Positions 17,721-25,919 are shown, counted from the first letter of the stretch. The stretch is 32,810 nucleotides of DNA from Acidithiobacillus ferrivorans (GCA_020723125.1 DYJM01000013.1:1-32810), one strand, 5' to 3'. Notes: generated by a model from the letters alone, not told the origin. Made by a program: numbers and translations.

Positions 17721-17757
17721 TGTTATAATAGGCGGTAAATATTTCGGGAATATTTCC
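17721..17757. promoter_or_regulatory. Shared divergent promoter of ompR and candidate small RNA B
   Basis: On the plus strand an extended -10 (TGTTATAAT, 17721-17729) points to the response-regulator gene 74 bp away. On the minus strand TATTAT (17730-17725) uses the same bases as the -10 of small RNA B, with GGAAATATTCC (17757-17747) at its -35. The two -10 elements are superimposed, so transcription probably starts in both directions from one site. Confidence 0.5.
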
Positions 17758-17802
17758 TGATGGGGCACATTGCTTCACAGGGAAGAACAAGCGAGGCAGG
17801 TT

Positions 17803-18486
17803 ATGGCGGTCGTGTTGATAGTGGACGATGATCAAAGGCTTGCAGATATGCTGCGGGAGTATCTGGTAGCACAGGGATTTGCGGTTTTGCTGGCAGCCAA
17901 TGGCAAGCAGATGCGTCAACACCTGCTTGCTGGCCCAATAGATGTCATCGTATTGGACTGGATGTTACCAGGTCAGGATGGCATCAGTCTGGCCAAAGAG
18001 TTACGCAGTAAGGAAGGCGGCCCACCCATTCTGATGCTCTCGGCCCGAGGGGAGGATGACGAGCGCATTCTTGGCCTGGAAAGTGGGGTGGACGACTATT
18101 TGGCCAAGCCTTTTAACGCCAGAGAATTGTTGGCGCGCTTGCGCGTACTGTTGCGGCGGAGCGGCAAGGATGAAGGTGCTGACAAGGTGGAGATCGGAGA
18201 ATTTCACCTGCAGATTTCGGAGCGCCGGCTGTATCGAGGCGATGCTGAGGTGGACATCAACCCGGCGGAAATGGATTTATTGCTGGTTTTCGCACAACGA
18301 CCAAAACGTATTTTGAGCCGGGACTTGCTGCTGCAGCTTTTGGGCGGCGAAGAAGATGGACGCTTTGATCGCAGTATTGATGTGCGCGTAACCCGCTTAC
18401 GAAAAATACTGGAAGAAAATCCCCGTCAACCGCGTTTTCTGCAGACAGAGCGTGGCTTGGGCTATCGTTTTGTGCCGGGTCCATGA
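17803..18486 (+). CDS. ompR: OmpR-family response regulator
   Basis: DNA-binding response regulator of 227 residues. The receiver domain (about 1-118) has the acidic pair VDDD (8-10), phosphoacceptor D52 in IVLDWMLPG, the conserved Ser/Thr in LSARGE and Lys in YLAKPF. The C-terminal winged helix (about 130-227) ends with RSIDVRVTRLRKILEE and TERGLGYRFVP. Wording throughout (DDDQRLADML, ANGKQM, FNARELLARLR) is closest to OmpR rather than PhoB. The ATG at 17803 is chosen over an in-frame TTG 33 bp upstream because it gives the standard MAVVLIVDDD start and follows GAGGCAGG. Its stop overlaps the kinase start (ATGA). Regulation of the nearby Pho locus is possible but not shown. Confidence 0.88.
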   Translation: MAVVLIVDDDQRLADMLREYLVAQGFAVLLAANGKQMRQHLLAGPIDVIVLDWMLPGQDGISLAKELRSKEGGPPILMLSARGEDDERILGLESGVDDYLAKPFNARELLARLRVLLRRSGKDEGADKVEIGEFHLQISERRLYRGDAEVDINPAEMDLLLVFAQRPKRILSRDLLLQLLGGEEDGRFDRSIDVRVTRLRKILEENPRQPRFLQTERGLGYRFVPGP

Positions 18487-19778
18487 GTTTGCGGCGGGGC
18501 AGAAATTTATTTTCGCAGACGGCCTGGACGCTGGGGCCGGGTATTGTCATTTTACAGATTCTGACCTTGGTAATAGTTGTTCTGACCGTGCTTTATCCCT
18601 TGGCAGAACGCTCAGCCGAGGATTTAGCCGGTCTGATTGTGATCAGCGCCAAAACCTACACCGAGCTTTCGCCCGAAAAACGACCGGCTTTTCTGGAAAG
18701 CCTGCGTGCCGATAATGGGGTAGAAATCTCGGCGCAACTGGACCGCTCAATCAAACATACGCATGGTCATATTTATGGTTGGCTTTTGAGCCAGGCACTC
18801 AGTAAACGTCTGGGGAAACCGGTTCCCGTAGATGTGTTGGGTGGCGCGGTACGAACTTTCTGGGTGCCGGTAAATATTTCCGGACAAACCATCTGGGTGC
18901 ATTTTGATCGCGGGCGCCTCGCTTCGTCATTGCCCATCGCCATGATTTTTGTTTTGGCATTTTCGACTCTGGCGCTGGTGGTTTTGACCATGATTCTGGT
19001 GCGCAGGGTTTTAAAACCATTGGATGTCATTTCAACAGCGCTCAGAAGCTCGCTGAAAGCACCCCTGCCGAGTCTGCCCCCTGGTGGAGCCTATGAGTTT
19101 CAGAATATTCTCGATATTTTTGCAGAATTACGCACCCGTTTGCAGGCAATGATTAATCATCAATCGCTTTTATTGACGGGTATTTCCCATGATTTACGTT
19201 CGCCTTTGGCCCGATTGCGCATGGCTTGGGAACTGCTTCCGGAAAATACCCCCCGGCATTTGCACGATGGCATGCTACAGGACATCGAACGCATGGACGC
19301 CCTGCTGGCACAATCGCTGGATCTGGGGCGCGGTATGGCAGCCAAGGTGGCAGATTTCGATTTGATGGTTTTGTTGCAGGAAGTCGGTTCAGATTTTGAG
19401 CGGGCCGGAGGTCAATGGCATGCTCAGTTACCGCGCCGTTATGCTTTTCGGGGTGATCGAGAGGCGTTACGACGCTTGTTATCCAACTTGCTGGATAATG
19501 CCATACGTTATGGCGGCGGAAAGGTTCGCGTGGAGTTCAGAAAAATGGCCAACCAGGTTCTGATCCGCCTCTGTGATGCCGGGCCGGGGATTCCGGAAAT
19601 CGAGTTGGAAAAGGTTTTTGAGCCATTTATTCGTCTGGATGATGCCAGGGGTCACGGGGAGGGAAGCGGATTGGGCCTGGCCATTGCCCGTCAGTTGGCC
19701 GAAGCACAGGGCATGCGCCTGCGCTTGTTGAATGGGGCTGGTGGCGGCTTGTGTGCAGAATTATCCTGGCCCGTTTGA
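18483..19778 (+). CDS. envZ: EnvZ-like sensor histidine kinase
   Basis: Inner-membrane sensor kinase, presumed partner of the response regulator it overlaps. Two transmembrane helices (about 20-40 and 152-173) enclose a periplasmic sensor loop of about 110 residues. A HAMP domain follows (RRVLKPLDVISTALRS). The phosphorylated histidine is H236 in GISHDLRSPLARLRM, the EnvZ-type H-box. The ATPase domain has the N-box LLSNLLDNAIRYGG, G1 DAGPGIP and G2 GEGSGLGLAIA. The length of 431 residues is close to E. coli EnvZ (450). It ends 21 bp before the structured repeat. The stimulus is unknown. Confidence 0.88.
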   Translation: MSLRRGRNLFSQTAWTLGPGIVILQILTLVIVVLTVLYPLAERSAEDLAGLIVISAKTYTELSPEKRPAFLESLRADNGVEISAQLDRSIKHTHGHIYGWLLSQALSKRLGKPVPVDVLGGAVRTFWVPVNISGQTIWVHFDRGRLASSLPIAMIFVLAFSTLALVVLTMILVRRVLKPLDVISTALRSSLKAPLPSLPPGGAYEFQNILDIFAELRTRLQAMINHQSLLLTGISHDLRSPLARLRMAWELLPENTPRHLHDGMLQDIERMDALLAQSLDLGRGMAAKVADFDLMVLLQEVGSDFERAGGQWHAQLPRRYAFRGDREALRRLLSNLLDNAIRYGGGKVRVEFRKMANQVLIRLCDAGPGIPEIELEKVFEPFIRLDDARGHGEGSGLGLAIARQLAEAQGMRLRLLNGAGGGLCAELSWPV

Positions 19779-19799
19779 AGCTGTGCGATTCGGAATATG

Positions 19800-20061
19800 C
19801 CTGACAACGGCAGTGGGCCTGCAGGCTTTGCCGCGACTTTGGCCCGCGCCGTTGTTGTTCTTGGTGAAATCCTGCGCCCGTCAGGAGAGCTGTTCGAGCC
19901 CGCAGGGCGAGTTCTCTCCTGACAGCAGGATGAGCCTTAATGTGAGAGAAATGAAACCATTTTCTTTCATTCTCCGGGGTGGCGCGAGTCGCAATGGACG
20001 TGAGAACAACAGGCAAGGGACGTTGGCGCAAAAAGCCTGCAGGCCCACTGCCGTTGTCAGG
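19800..20061 (+). repeat. Complete 262-bp structured repeat with 30-bp terminal inverted repeats (copy 2)
   Basis: The ends are a perfect 30-bp inverted repeat beginning CCTGACAACGGCAGTGGGCC (19800-19829 and 20032-20061). Further inside, GTTGTTCT (19854-19861) pairs with AGAACAAC (20003-20010). Two internal hairpins follow: ATCCTGC-GCCC-GTCAGGAGAG with CTCTCCTGAC-A-GCAGGAT (19869-19931), and GAGA-gaa-ATGAAA with TTTCAT-TCTC (19944-19974). No transposase and no obvious target duplication are seen. It lies between the convergent envZ and phoD genes. The first 101 bases recur at 101-1. It is either a miniature transposable element or a structured RNA gene; the multi-helix layout leans to a transcribed structure. 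Confidence 0.85.
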
Positions 20062-20079
20062 AGATGTTGATTTTTTGGC

Positions 20080-21459
20080 TCAGATATAGCCCAGATCGGC
20101 GCTGCTGATCTGATGTTCCCAAAGGGTCTTACCCTCAGTGGATTTGCAACTCAGGAGTAGATGACGCCCCGCGCCCTTGCCGAGGAATTCAATGCTGCAA
20201 TAGTTTCTGGCTTCTACCAGCGTACCCGGCACCCGATAGGGGTTGGCGTCACCTCTGGCCGGACTGGAGTTGAGTGGAGAGCTGGTGAGTTCCCAGAGAG
20301 GATAATCGTGTTTGCCAGAGTAGTGTGGGCGGGGCCTGCGCATCAATTCACTGATATGCCGATCTCCCGAAAGAAACAACAATCCCCTGATCTGATTATT
20401 CTGGAGCCAGTCCATAAAATCCTGACGTTCTTCCGGATATAAATTCCAGCCTTCATAAGCATCATCATCATTAAAAAGTTGTCCCCCTGCAGCAATAATT
20501 TTGAAATGCGCACGAGAGCTGAGCAGGGCGTTTTTCAACCAATCCATTTGTGCTTTGCCAAACATTTGCTTGCCGCGTGACAAGTGGGCAGCATCTGCAT
20601 CGCGATACCAGCGATCATCCAGCAGAAAAAAATCGGCATCATTCAGGGTGCACTGGGTAAATACCCCAGGAGTTCCTGGCAGGCCATAAGAGGGATTCGC
20701 CCAATAACTCTGAAAAAGTCGAAGTGAACTTTGTTTCAGGACAAAACTGCTGTCGCTGTCATTGGCTCCATAATCATGATCATCCCAGATGGCTATCTGT
20801 CGGGTAGATTGCAGAAACTTTTGCAAAGGCGGAAAGGCGCGATCCGTCCAGTAGCGCATGGCCATTCCTGCGGGACTTTGAATGTCGGCTTCGCGAAAAT
20901 AAAGATTATCTCCCAACCAGATCATCATATCGGCGGCTTCAGCGGTCATGGGATCATATATTTCGTACCCACCCCCATACGCATTGCCCGGCCGATCATA
21001 TTGCGGATCGTTGATGTACGCGCATGATCCCGTGAGGACTTTGAAATCCGGGGCGGGATGACGCCATTGCCAGAGTTCAGGGGTATGTATTTGCAGATTT
21101 TTTCCGCTCCAGGTTTTGCCGTCCAATTGTATTTCAGTTTGGTAGGTTGTATTCGGAGCAAGGTCATCCAAGGTGAGCAAGGCGGTATAAAACTCCCTGG
21201 CGCTGGTGCTTATTTCGCTGCTGCTTTCACGTAAATGCGGTTGCTGGACGGGCCAATAAGCGATACTCACCCTGGCAGGCCCCAAAGTCTGCATCCAGAT
21301 GCTGGCTGAGCGTTGCGCCGGATAACCGGTCATGGGACCGGCATGCAGGCTCGTGGCCCGCGCAGGCACCGGCATGGCAAAAGCGGTCACGGGCAGGCTG
21401 AGACCAAGCCCTAAACCCAGTCCTGAGTGAGTTATAAATTTTCTACGTGAAATGTACAT
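20080..21459 (-). CDS. phoD: PhoD-like alkaline phosphatase/phosphodiesterase
   Basis: Secreted metallophosphatase that releases phosphate from mono- or diesters, typically Ca2+/Fe3+-dependent in this family. The N-terminus MYISRRKFITHSGLGLG is a Tat signal, fitting export of a folded metalloenzyme. Metal-binding blocks are VLTGSCAY, MIWLGDNLY, AIWDDHDYGAND and FLSGDRHISEL. From the ATG at 21459 it has 459 residues, with AAGAGGGAG upstream; an in-frame extension to 21540 would bury the Tat signal and was rejected. It is the last gene of the Pho-box operon receptor-exbB-exbD-tonB-phoD, 103 bp after tonB, which suggests that it works on the compounds brought in by the receptor. Confidence 0.88.
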   Translation of the reverse strand: MYISRRKFITHSGLGLGLGLSLPVTAFAMPVPARATSLHAGPMTGYPAQRSASIWMQTLGPARVSIAYWPVQQPHLRESSSEISTSAREFYTALLTLDDLAPNTTYQTEIQLDGKTWSGKNLQIHTPELWQWRHPAPDFKVLTGSCAYINDPQYDRPGNAYGGGYEIYDPMTAEAADMMIWLGDNLYFREADIQSPAGMAMRYWTDRAFPPLQKFLQSTRQIAIWDDHDYGANDSDSSFVLKQSSLRLFQSYWANPSYGLPGTPGVFTQCTLNDADFFLLDDRWYRDADAAHLSRGKQMFGKAQMDWLKNALLSSRAHFKIIAAGGQLFNDDDAYEGWNLYPEERQDFMDWLQNNQIRGLLFLSGDRHISELMRRPRPHYSGKHDYPLWELTSSPLNSSPARGDANPYRVPGTLVEARNYCSIEFLGKGAGRHLLLSCKSTEGKTLWEHQISSADLGYI

Positions 21460-21562
21460 CGCTATTGGCTCCCTCTTGGATAGGATATTTGCTCCGGATG
21501 TTTGGGCTTCCGTGGCCGTAGCCATGGTCGCTGCAATCATCCGGGACGGTTTCTGTTATGAG

Positions 21563-22279
21563 CTATTCGTCTTGACCACTGAGTTTGAACTCCACCCAGA
21601 TGCTCAAATCGAAGATTTTGTTCTTGAGACCTGCGGGGACGGCGGGCAGTCGCGCGTCGCGCAAGGCGGCAATGGCAGCGCTATCGAAGGCGCTCATACT
21701 TCCTTTTTGCATGATTTTCACGCCACTAATCTGACCATCATGAAGGGAAAAGTGCAACTGTACCCGTCCATTTTCACCCAGCATTTTTGCAGATTCCGGA
21801 AAACGGACGGCTGCCTGAATGGCGCCTTTCACTTGTGCCAGATAGTCCTCGCGCACGGCCGGGCTCACCGGAGCAGGACTCTGCGGGGGAGGCGGTGGTG
21901 TCGCCATGACTTTGGGTGCCGGAGCTTGCACCGGGCTGGGCAATGGTGATGGTGGCACCGGAATTTTCTCCTGGGGTTTGGCAACAGGGTGTGGAACCGG
22001 CCGCGGTGTTGGTCGTGGAGTCGGTCGCGGTACGGGCTTTGGTTGTACCTTTGGCTTGGGCGTGGGTGGCAACGGTTTGGGCGGAGCGGGTGGCACCAGA
22101 CTGATGGTAACGGGGGCATTGATGGCTGCCGGCGGGGGAGTTTGTTTTGTGCCTTGCCAGATCAGTACGGCGACAAAAGCCGATTCAATGGCGGCTGCAA
22201 TCATCAGCGCCTTGAGGTTGCCTCTACCGTTTGGCGCCTTGACCAGACTTCCCAGCGGACGCAGATCTGCGGACATCAT
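21563..22279 (-). CDS. tonB: TonB family energy-transducing protein
   Basis: Spans the periplasm and passes energy from ExbB/ExbD to outer-membrane receptors. There is one N-terminal transmembrane helix (about 23-41, LKALMIAAAIESAFVAVLIW). A long proline-rich region (about 47-140) with many Pro-Lys and Pro-Arg pairs follows. A C-terminal TonB domain ends it (about 150-235), with AVRFPESAKMLGENGRVQLHF and a DGQISGVKIM turn followed by FDSAAIAALRDARLP. It has 238 residues. Its start overlaps the exbD stop (ATGA), so the two are translationally coupled. It is the only tonB in the window, although two exbB-exbD pairs are present. Confidence 0.92.
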   Translation of the reverse strand: MMSADLRPLGSLVKAPNGRGNLKALMIAAAIESAFVAVLIWQGTKQTPPPAAINAPVTISLVPPAPPKPLPPTPKPKVQPKPVPRPTPRPTPRPVPHPVAKPQEKIPVPPSPLPSPVQAPAPKVMATPPPPPQSPAPVSPAVREDYLAQVKGAIQAAVRFPESAKMLGENGRVQLHFSLHDGQISGVKIMQKGSMSAFDSAAIAALRDARLPAVPAGLKNKIFDLSIWVEFKLSGQDE

Positions 22280-22668
22280 GACACGGGTTTGGCGGCAAGG
22301 CCGATTGCGGTGACCCCGGCATGACGACAGGCATCCATGACTTTTACCAGCGCCTGAATATCGGCGCCCTTATCAGCGGCAATGGTTACCTGGGTTTCTG
22401 ATGGGTTTCCCTGGCGCAATTGGGCTTCGAGATCCTGGAGAGTGATGGTTTTGTCCTTGAATTCCAGGCTGCCATCGGCATGTAGGGTCAATACCACTTT
22501 GGGTTTGGGTAATTCCTGGGCAGAACTGGAACCGGGAAGCTGCGTTGGTAATCCTTGGCTGGGAATCATGTGGACGGTGATCATGATGAAGAAAATCAGC
22601 AAAAATAGCATGATATCAATCATCGGGATAATCTCGACACGCCCTTTTTTCATTTCGAGGTATTGCAT
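22276..22668 (-). CDS. exbD: Biopolymer transport protein ExbD
   Basis: Inner-membrane component of the TonB motor, 130 residues. A cytoplasmic start (MKKGRVEIIPMID) leads into one transmembrane helix (about 13-32) whose IPMIDIMLFLLIFF motif carries the proton-carrying Asp conserved in ExbD/TolR. The remainder is a periplasmic domain with ITLQDLEAQLRQ and VTIAADKGADIQALVKVMD. The next gene, tonB, overlaps its stop. It lies 3 bp after exbB. It is paralogous to the ExbD at 29854, sharing the whole membrane motif. Confidence 0.94.
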   Translation of the reverse strand: MQYLEMKKGRVEIIPMIDIMLFLLIFFIMITVHMIPSQGLPTQLPGSSSAQELPKPKVVLTLHADGSLEFKDKTITLQDLEAQLRQGNPSETQVTIAADKGADIQALVKVMDACRHAGVTAIGLAAKPVS

Positions 22669-22671
22669 GAC

Positions 22672-23349
22672 TCAGGCCTCTTTCGCCGCATAAATGACAG
22701 GCTGGGTCTCGGTAGCATTCAGGGCATGACTATGGTCCAGTCCGGACATACGATTGATGAGCATGCTGCGCAAGGTTTCCATTTGGTGCACGACAAAACG
22801 CATCTGATTTTGCAGACCATTAAAACTGACCAGACCGATAATGGCGATGACCAGACCGGCAGCAGTGGCCATCAGGGCTTCAGCAACACTTCCGGTAATG
22901 GCCGTGGGATTGTTGGCTACGTTGTTTAAAATCTGAAACGCATGAAACATACCGATAATGGTGCCCAGAAGACCCAGCAGGGGAGCCAGGGTAACCGTGG
23001 TATCCAGGAGCCAAAGACGCTTATCCAGCAAGGGGACCTGACGCATGACCGCTTCCTGAAGAATCTCGGAAAGCTGCGCGCTGTCCTTGATATTGGGGAA
23101 ACGGATGGGGATCTGGAGCAATGCGCGAAAGGGAAATTCCGCAGAATCTGCGAGAGGACGCAGGCTTTGTTCCTTAATGTCCGGAAGTTGTTCCAGAGTG
23201 CTCGCCACTTTTTCGCCGAGGCGACTCATACGACTTAAAAACAAAAAACGCTCTATGCTCACCCATAAAACGATCAAGAGGAGCACAGGCATGATATAAA
23301 GAATACCGCCGGATTTGGCGGCAACGCTGGCTATTGTAGAAAAGTCCAT
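22672..23349 (-). CDS. exbB: Biopolymer transport protein ExbB (MotA/TolQ/ExbB family)
   Basis: Proton-channel subunit of the TonB motor, 225 residues, with three transmembrane helices (about 12-32, 120-142 and 158-180). The conserved family core is WLLDTTVTLAPLLGLLGTIIGMFHAF followed by ITGSVAEALMATAAGLVIAIIGLVSFN. It is separated from the upstream receptor gene by 67 bp containing a stable hairpin. The gene is preceded by GAGAG and is part of the Pho-box operon. Confidence 0.94.
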   Translation of the reverse strand: MDFSTIASVAAKSGGILYIMPVLLLIVLWVSIERFLFLSRMSRLGEKVASTLEQLPDIKEQSLRPLADSAEFPFRALLQIPIRFPNIKDSAQLSEILQEAVMRQVPLLDKRLWLLDTTVTLAPLLGLLGTIIGMFHAFQILNNVANNPTAITGSVAEALMATAAGLVIAIIGLVSFNGLQNQMRFVVHQMETLRSMLINRMSGLDHSHALNATETQPVIYAAKEA

Positions 23350-23371
23350 GTTGGTTCTCTCTTGTAAAATT

Positions 23372-23397
23372 GCCTCTCCAAAGTCATAAGGAGAGGC
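23372..23397 (-). terminator. Intercistronic hairpin between the receptor and exbB
   Basis: GCCTCTCC (23372-23379) and GGAGAGGC (23390-23397) form an 8-bp stem with a 10-nt loop. Only AATTTT follows on the minus strand, so it probably terminates partially or protects the receptor mRNA, allowing more receptor than motor protein to be made. Confidence 0.5.
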
Positions 23398-23416
23398 TGA
23401 CTCGGTTATTTAATGC

Positions 23417-25618
23417 CTAGAAAGTGGCATCAATGGTCGCATATACATTGGTTGGGAGATTGAGCTTCAGATTTGGATTGCTGCTGCTGCCGGAATAGCT
23501 CTGTACAAAGCGGCGATCAAACAAATTGTTCAGGTTGAGGCTGGCAGTCACATTTTTGAAGCCCAGAGACTGGCCAAGGGGCGCATTTCTGAAAGTGTAA
23601 CGTAAAGAAGCATTCGTAAAGAAACGACTACCCAAAGGCAGGAATTTACCACCCAGGTTATAGTACGACTGCCCCATCTCATGTAGGGAAACCGTTGCTC
23701 TCAGGCCATGGTAACGGGCAATCAACCCCAGTGCCTCGGTATGATGCGGAGCATAGGGAAAAGGCTGATGAGACGAGGTTAAACGGGCGTCGAGGACGCC
23801 GAAGTTGGCGTAGGCACTGAAAATATTGTTCAGCACGATGTTATTTTGCCAGGAGAGGCCCTGATTTATGGCCGTTCCAGCGTTTGCCAGCACAGTCTGA
23901 TTCTGTGATCCAACCAGTATGGTCGTACTTAAAATGTAGTTCTGGAAATCGACGCGGAAGGCCTGCAGACTGGAGCTCCAGGGGCCGATGTTCCAGTGTG
24001 TACCTAGGCTGTAGGTGTTGGCTTTCTGAGGTTTGAGCTCAGCATTGTAGGTTCCGATATAAAACTGGTTGTATCCAGGAGGATTGGTATTTTGGGTAAA
24101 ATTGACAAATGCATGCCAATTGTCGGTGATACGCAGGTTGGCACCCACAGAAGGTAATACCGAGCCGAAATTTACATTGAATTGACCAGGCTTGTTTTGC
24201 GCCAGAGCCACTGTATTTTTAAAATCCCGGGTGACATAAAGATATTTAAAACCGGCTGCCAGGGTAAGTGCATCGACAGGCTTGTAAGTTAAGTTGATAT
24301 AAGGCTGATAGGTGTTGGTGACCACCGGCTCGGAGTAGGAAGATCCGAGATACGTATTACTGGCACTGAAATAACGGGAATCATGCAGTGAATTATTGTG
24401 ATTGAACCAGAAACCCAGTTCTGTGCTGACCGGACCAAGCGGATAGATGATACGGGCCAGATTCCCCCAGCGATGAGTAATGTTAACGCTATTTCTCAGT
24501 AAAACGCCATTCCTTGCAGGAGAAAATCTGCCAATCGTCCCTGCTGGTGTCAGTAGTGTCTGGGTATATGTAGTCGCACCGGCGCCGAATCCATTACCGT
24601 AGTAGTAATATAACTGATCGGAGAACTTGACCTTGCCAATTTCGCCTTCATATTTGGCGTAGCCCAGCCAGTTCAGGTACTGATTATAGTTATATCCCGT
24701 GTAATTATAATTGGCCTTGCCGTTTGGGAGTAGAGGATTGCTGGTATAACTGTTGTAATCCTGTCCGTATTGGGCTATTTGCGCTGCTGTGGCGCCATTA
24801 TAATAGTTGAAGCGTTGATTGTTCTGGGAGAAAAACAGGGTCAGGGCACCAGGTCCAATCTGAGTAACAGACTTGAACAAAAACTGGTTTTGCAGTGCAC
24901 CGTTATTCTGGAAATAGCCATCCCGCTGAATTTTATTCACATATATCCAGGCGGAAGTCGGGGCAAAGTTCTTGGCAAAAAGACCGGTGTTGATCAAACC
25001 ACCGACATTATATTTACCGAAAGATCCCGCACCGACGATGGGGCGCACAAAAGGCGATGGTGATGGCTTGAGGCTGTAGGTCTCCACGGAGCCGCCGAAG
25101 GCTGAAAGACCTGGAATCGCTGCAGATTCAGCGCCCGGATAATATTTGGTGCCGGCTACCAGTACAGAGGGGATGAACTCGTTGGTGTAATAGGTATAAC
25201 TGTCGTTATCATTGAGCGGGATACCATCCAAGGTAAAATTGATCAGTGATTTGCTGAATCCGTTGATGTAAACGTCATCGCCATCCATGCTGTCACCACT
25301 GCTGACGACCATGGCGTTGGGCATATTGCTCAATACCTGGGTATAGGCGTCGGTGGGTGACAACATTTCAAATTGCCCCCGGGTGATCAGGGTCTCCTGA
25401 TTGGTGGCTCTTTTATTGAATTTCTGGATGCGCTGGATGTCGCTTTTGGGCGTTTCTCCGGTATTGACATTGGGACTGCTACCGAAGAAATTGTTGCTGG
25501 CTGTGGCCGTTCCGGTTACTGTCCCCAAAGACTGATCCGCTTCTGCGCCAATGCCGTAGAGGCTCAGCGTGGCGCTGATAATGGCAAGATGAAGTACTTT
25601 CTTACGGCGATTGATCAT
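23417..25618 (-). CDS. TonB-dependent outer-membrane receptor (Pho-regulated, operon 1)
   Basis: Outer-membrane beta-barrel transporter gated by TonB. From the ATG at 25618 it has 733 residues: a signal peptide (1 to about 27, ending GIGAEA), a short extension, a plug domain (about 70-200, with QVLSNMPNAMVVSSGD, DDVYINGFSK, FTLDGIPLNDND and GLSAFGGSVETYSL), then a 22-strand-type barrel rich in Tyr, Asn and aromatic strands. It ends in Phe (DATF), the usual C-terminal recognition signal for barrel assembly. The in-frame start at 25675 would add 19 residues before the signal peptide; GGGAG precedes the ATG at 25618. The substrate is not readable from the sequence. Cotranscription with phoD under a Pho box suggests a phosphate compound. 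Confidence 0.9.
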   Translation of the reverse strand: MINRRKKVLHLAIISATLSLYGIGAEADQSLGTVTGTATASNNFFGSSPNVNTGETPKSDIQRIQKFNKRATNQETLITRGQFEMLSPTDAYTQVLSNMPNAMVVSSGDSMDGDDVYINGFSKSLINFTLDGIPLNDNDSYTYYTNEFIPSVLVAGTKYYPGAESAAIPGLSAFGGSVETYSLKPSPSPFVRPIVGAGSFGKYNVGGLINTGLFAKNFAPTSAWIYVNKIQRDGYFQNNGALQNQFLFKSVTQIGPGALTLFFSQNNQRFNYYNGATAAQIAQYGQDYNSYTSNPLLPNGKANYNYTGYNYNQYLNWLGYAKYEGEIGKVKFSDQLYYYYGNGFGAGATTYTQTLLTPAGTIGRFSPARNGVLLRNSVNITHRWGNLARIIYPLGPVSTELGFWFNHNNSLHDSRYFSASNTYLGSSYSEPVVTNTYQPYINLTYKPVDALTLAAGFKYLYVTRDFKNTVALAQNKPGQFNVNFGSVLPSVGANLRITDNWHAFVNFTQNTNPPGYNQFYIGTYNAELKPQKANTYSLGTHWNIGPWSSSLQAFRVDFQNYILSTTILVGSQNQTVLANAGTAINQGLSWQNNIVLNNIFSAYANFGVLDARLTSSHQPFPYAPHHTEALGLIARYHGLRATVSLHEMGQSYYNLGGKFLPLGSRFFTNASLRYTFRNAPLGQSLGFKNVTASLNLNNLFDRRFVQSYSGSSSNPNLKLNLPTNVYATIDATF

Positions 25619-25801
25619 GACTGGCTCCCTTCCGTTAGTGTTTGACGCAAAAAACCATAACAACGCAATTTTCATGTTTGCGCTGTCTTAAACCCCTGCC
25701 ATATCCCACCGGAACTTCCGGAACTTACAGTGCGGCCAGAAGGTGGCGGTATTTATTTCAAACAGTCGTTTTGGGCTTACGCTTGGTTATCTAATTGTTG
25801 T

Positions 25802-25861
25802 GTATAATATATAATGCTAATGTGACAGTATGATGACATTTATGTGAACCTTTTGTGACAG
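25802..25861 (-). promoter_or_regulatory. Pho box and promoter of the receptor-exbBD-tonB-phoD operon
   Basis: Four consecutive 11-bp repeats on the minus strand: CTGTCACAAAA, GGTTCACATAA, ATGTCATCATA and CTGTCACATTA (25861-25818). These fit the PhoB-box half-site pattern CTGTCAt plus an AT-rich tetramer. An AT-rich -10 region (TATATT/TATTAT, 25811-25804) follows at the usual distance. The leader to the receptor ATG is about 180 nt and holds a short palindrome, CCGGAACTTCCGG (25709-25721). Otherwise I see nothing in 25619-25801. Confidence 0.8.
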
Positions 25862-25919
25862 TGGGGATGGTTTCTCAGAGCTAAACAGAAAGATGGAGAG
25901 TTAGGGGCTTGGCCGGCTC

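Noticed and set aside
25801-25861. Possible Fur box upstream of the first receptor
   Set aside because: The AT-rich stretch looks Fur-like at first, but the 11-bp periodic TGTCA repeats fit a Pho box much better and no 19-bp Fur palindrome is visible.
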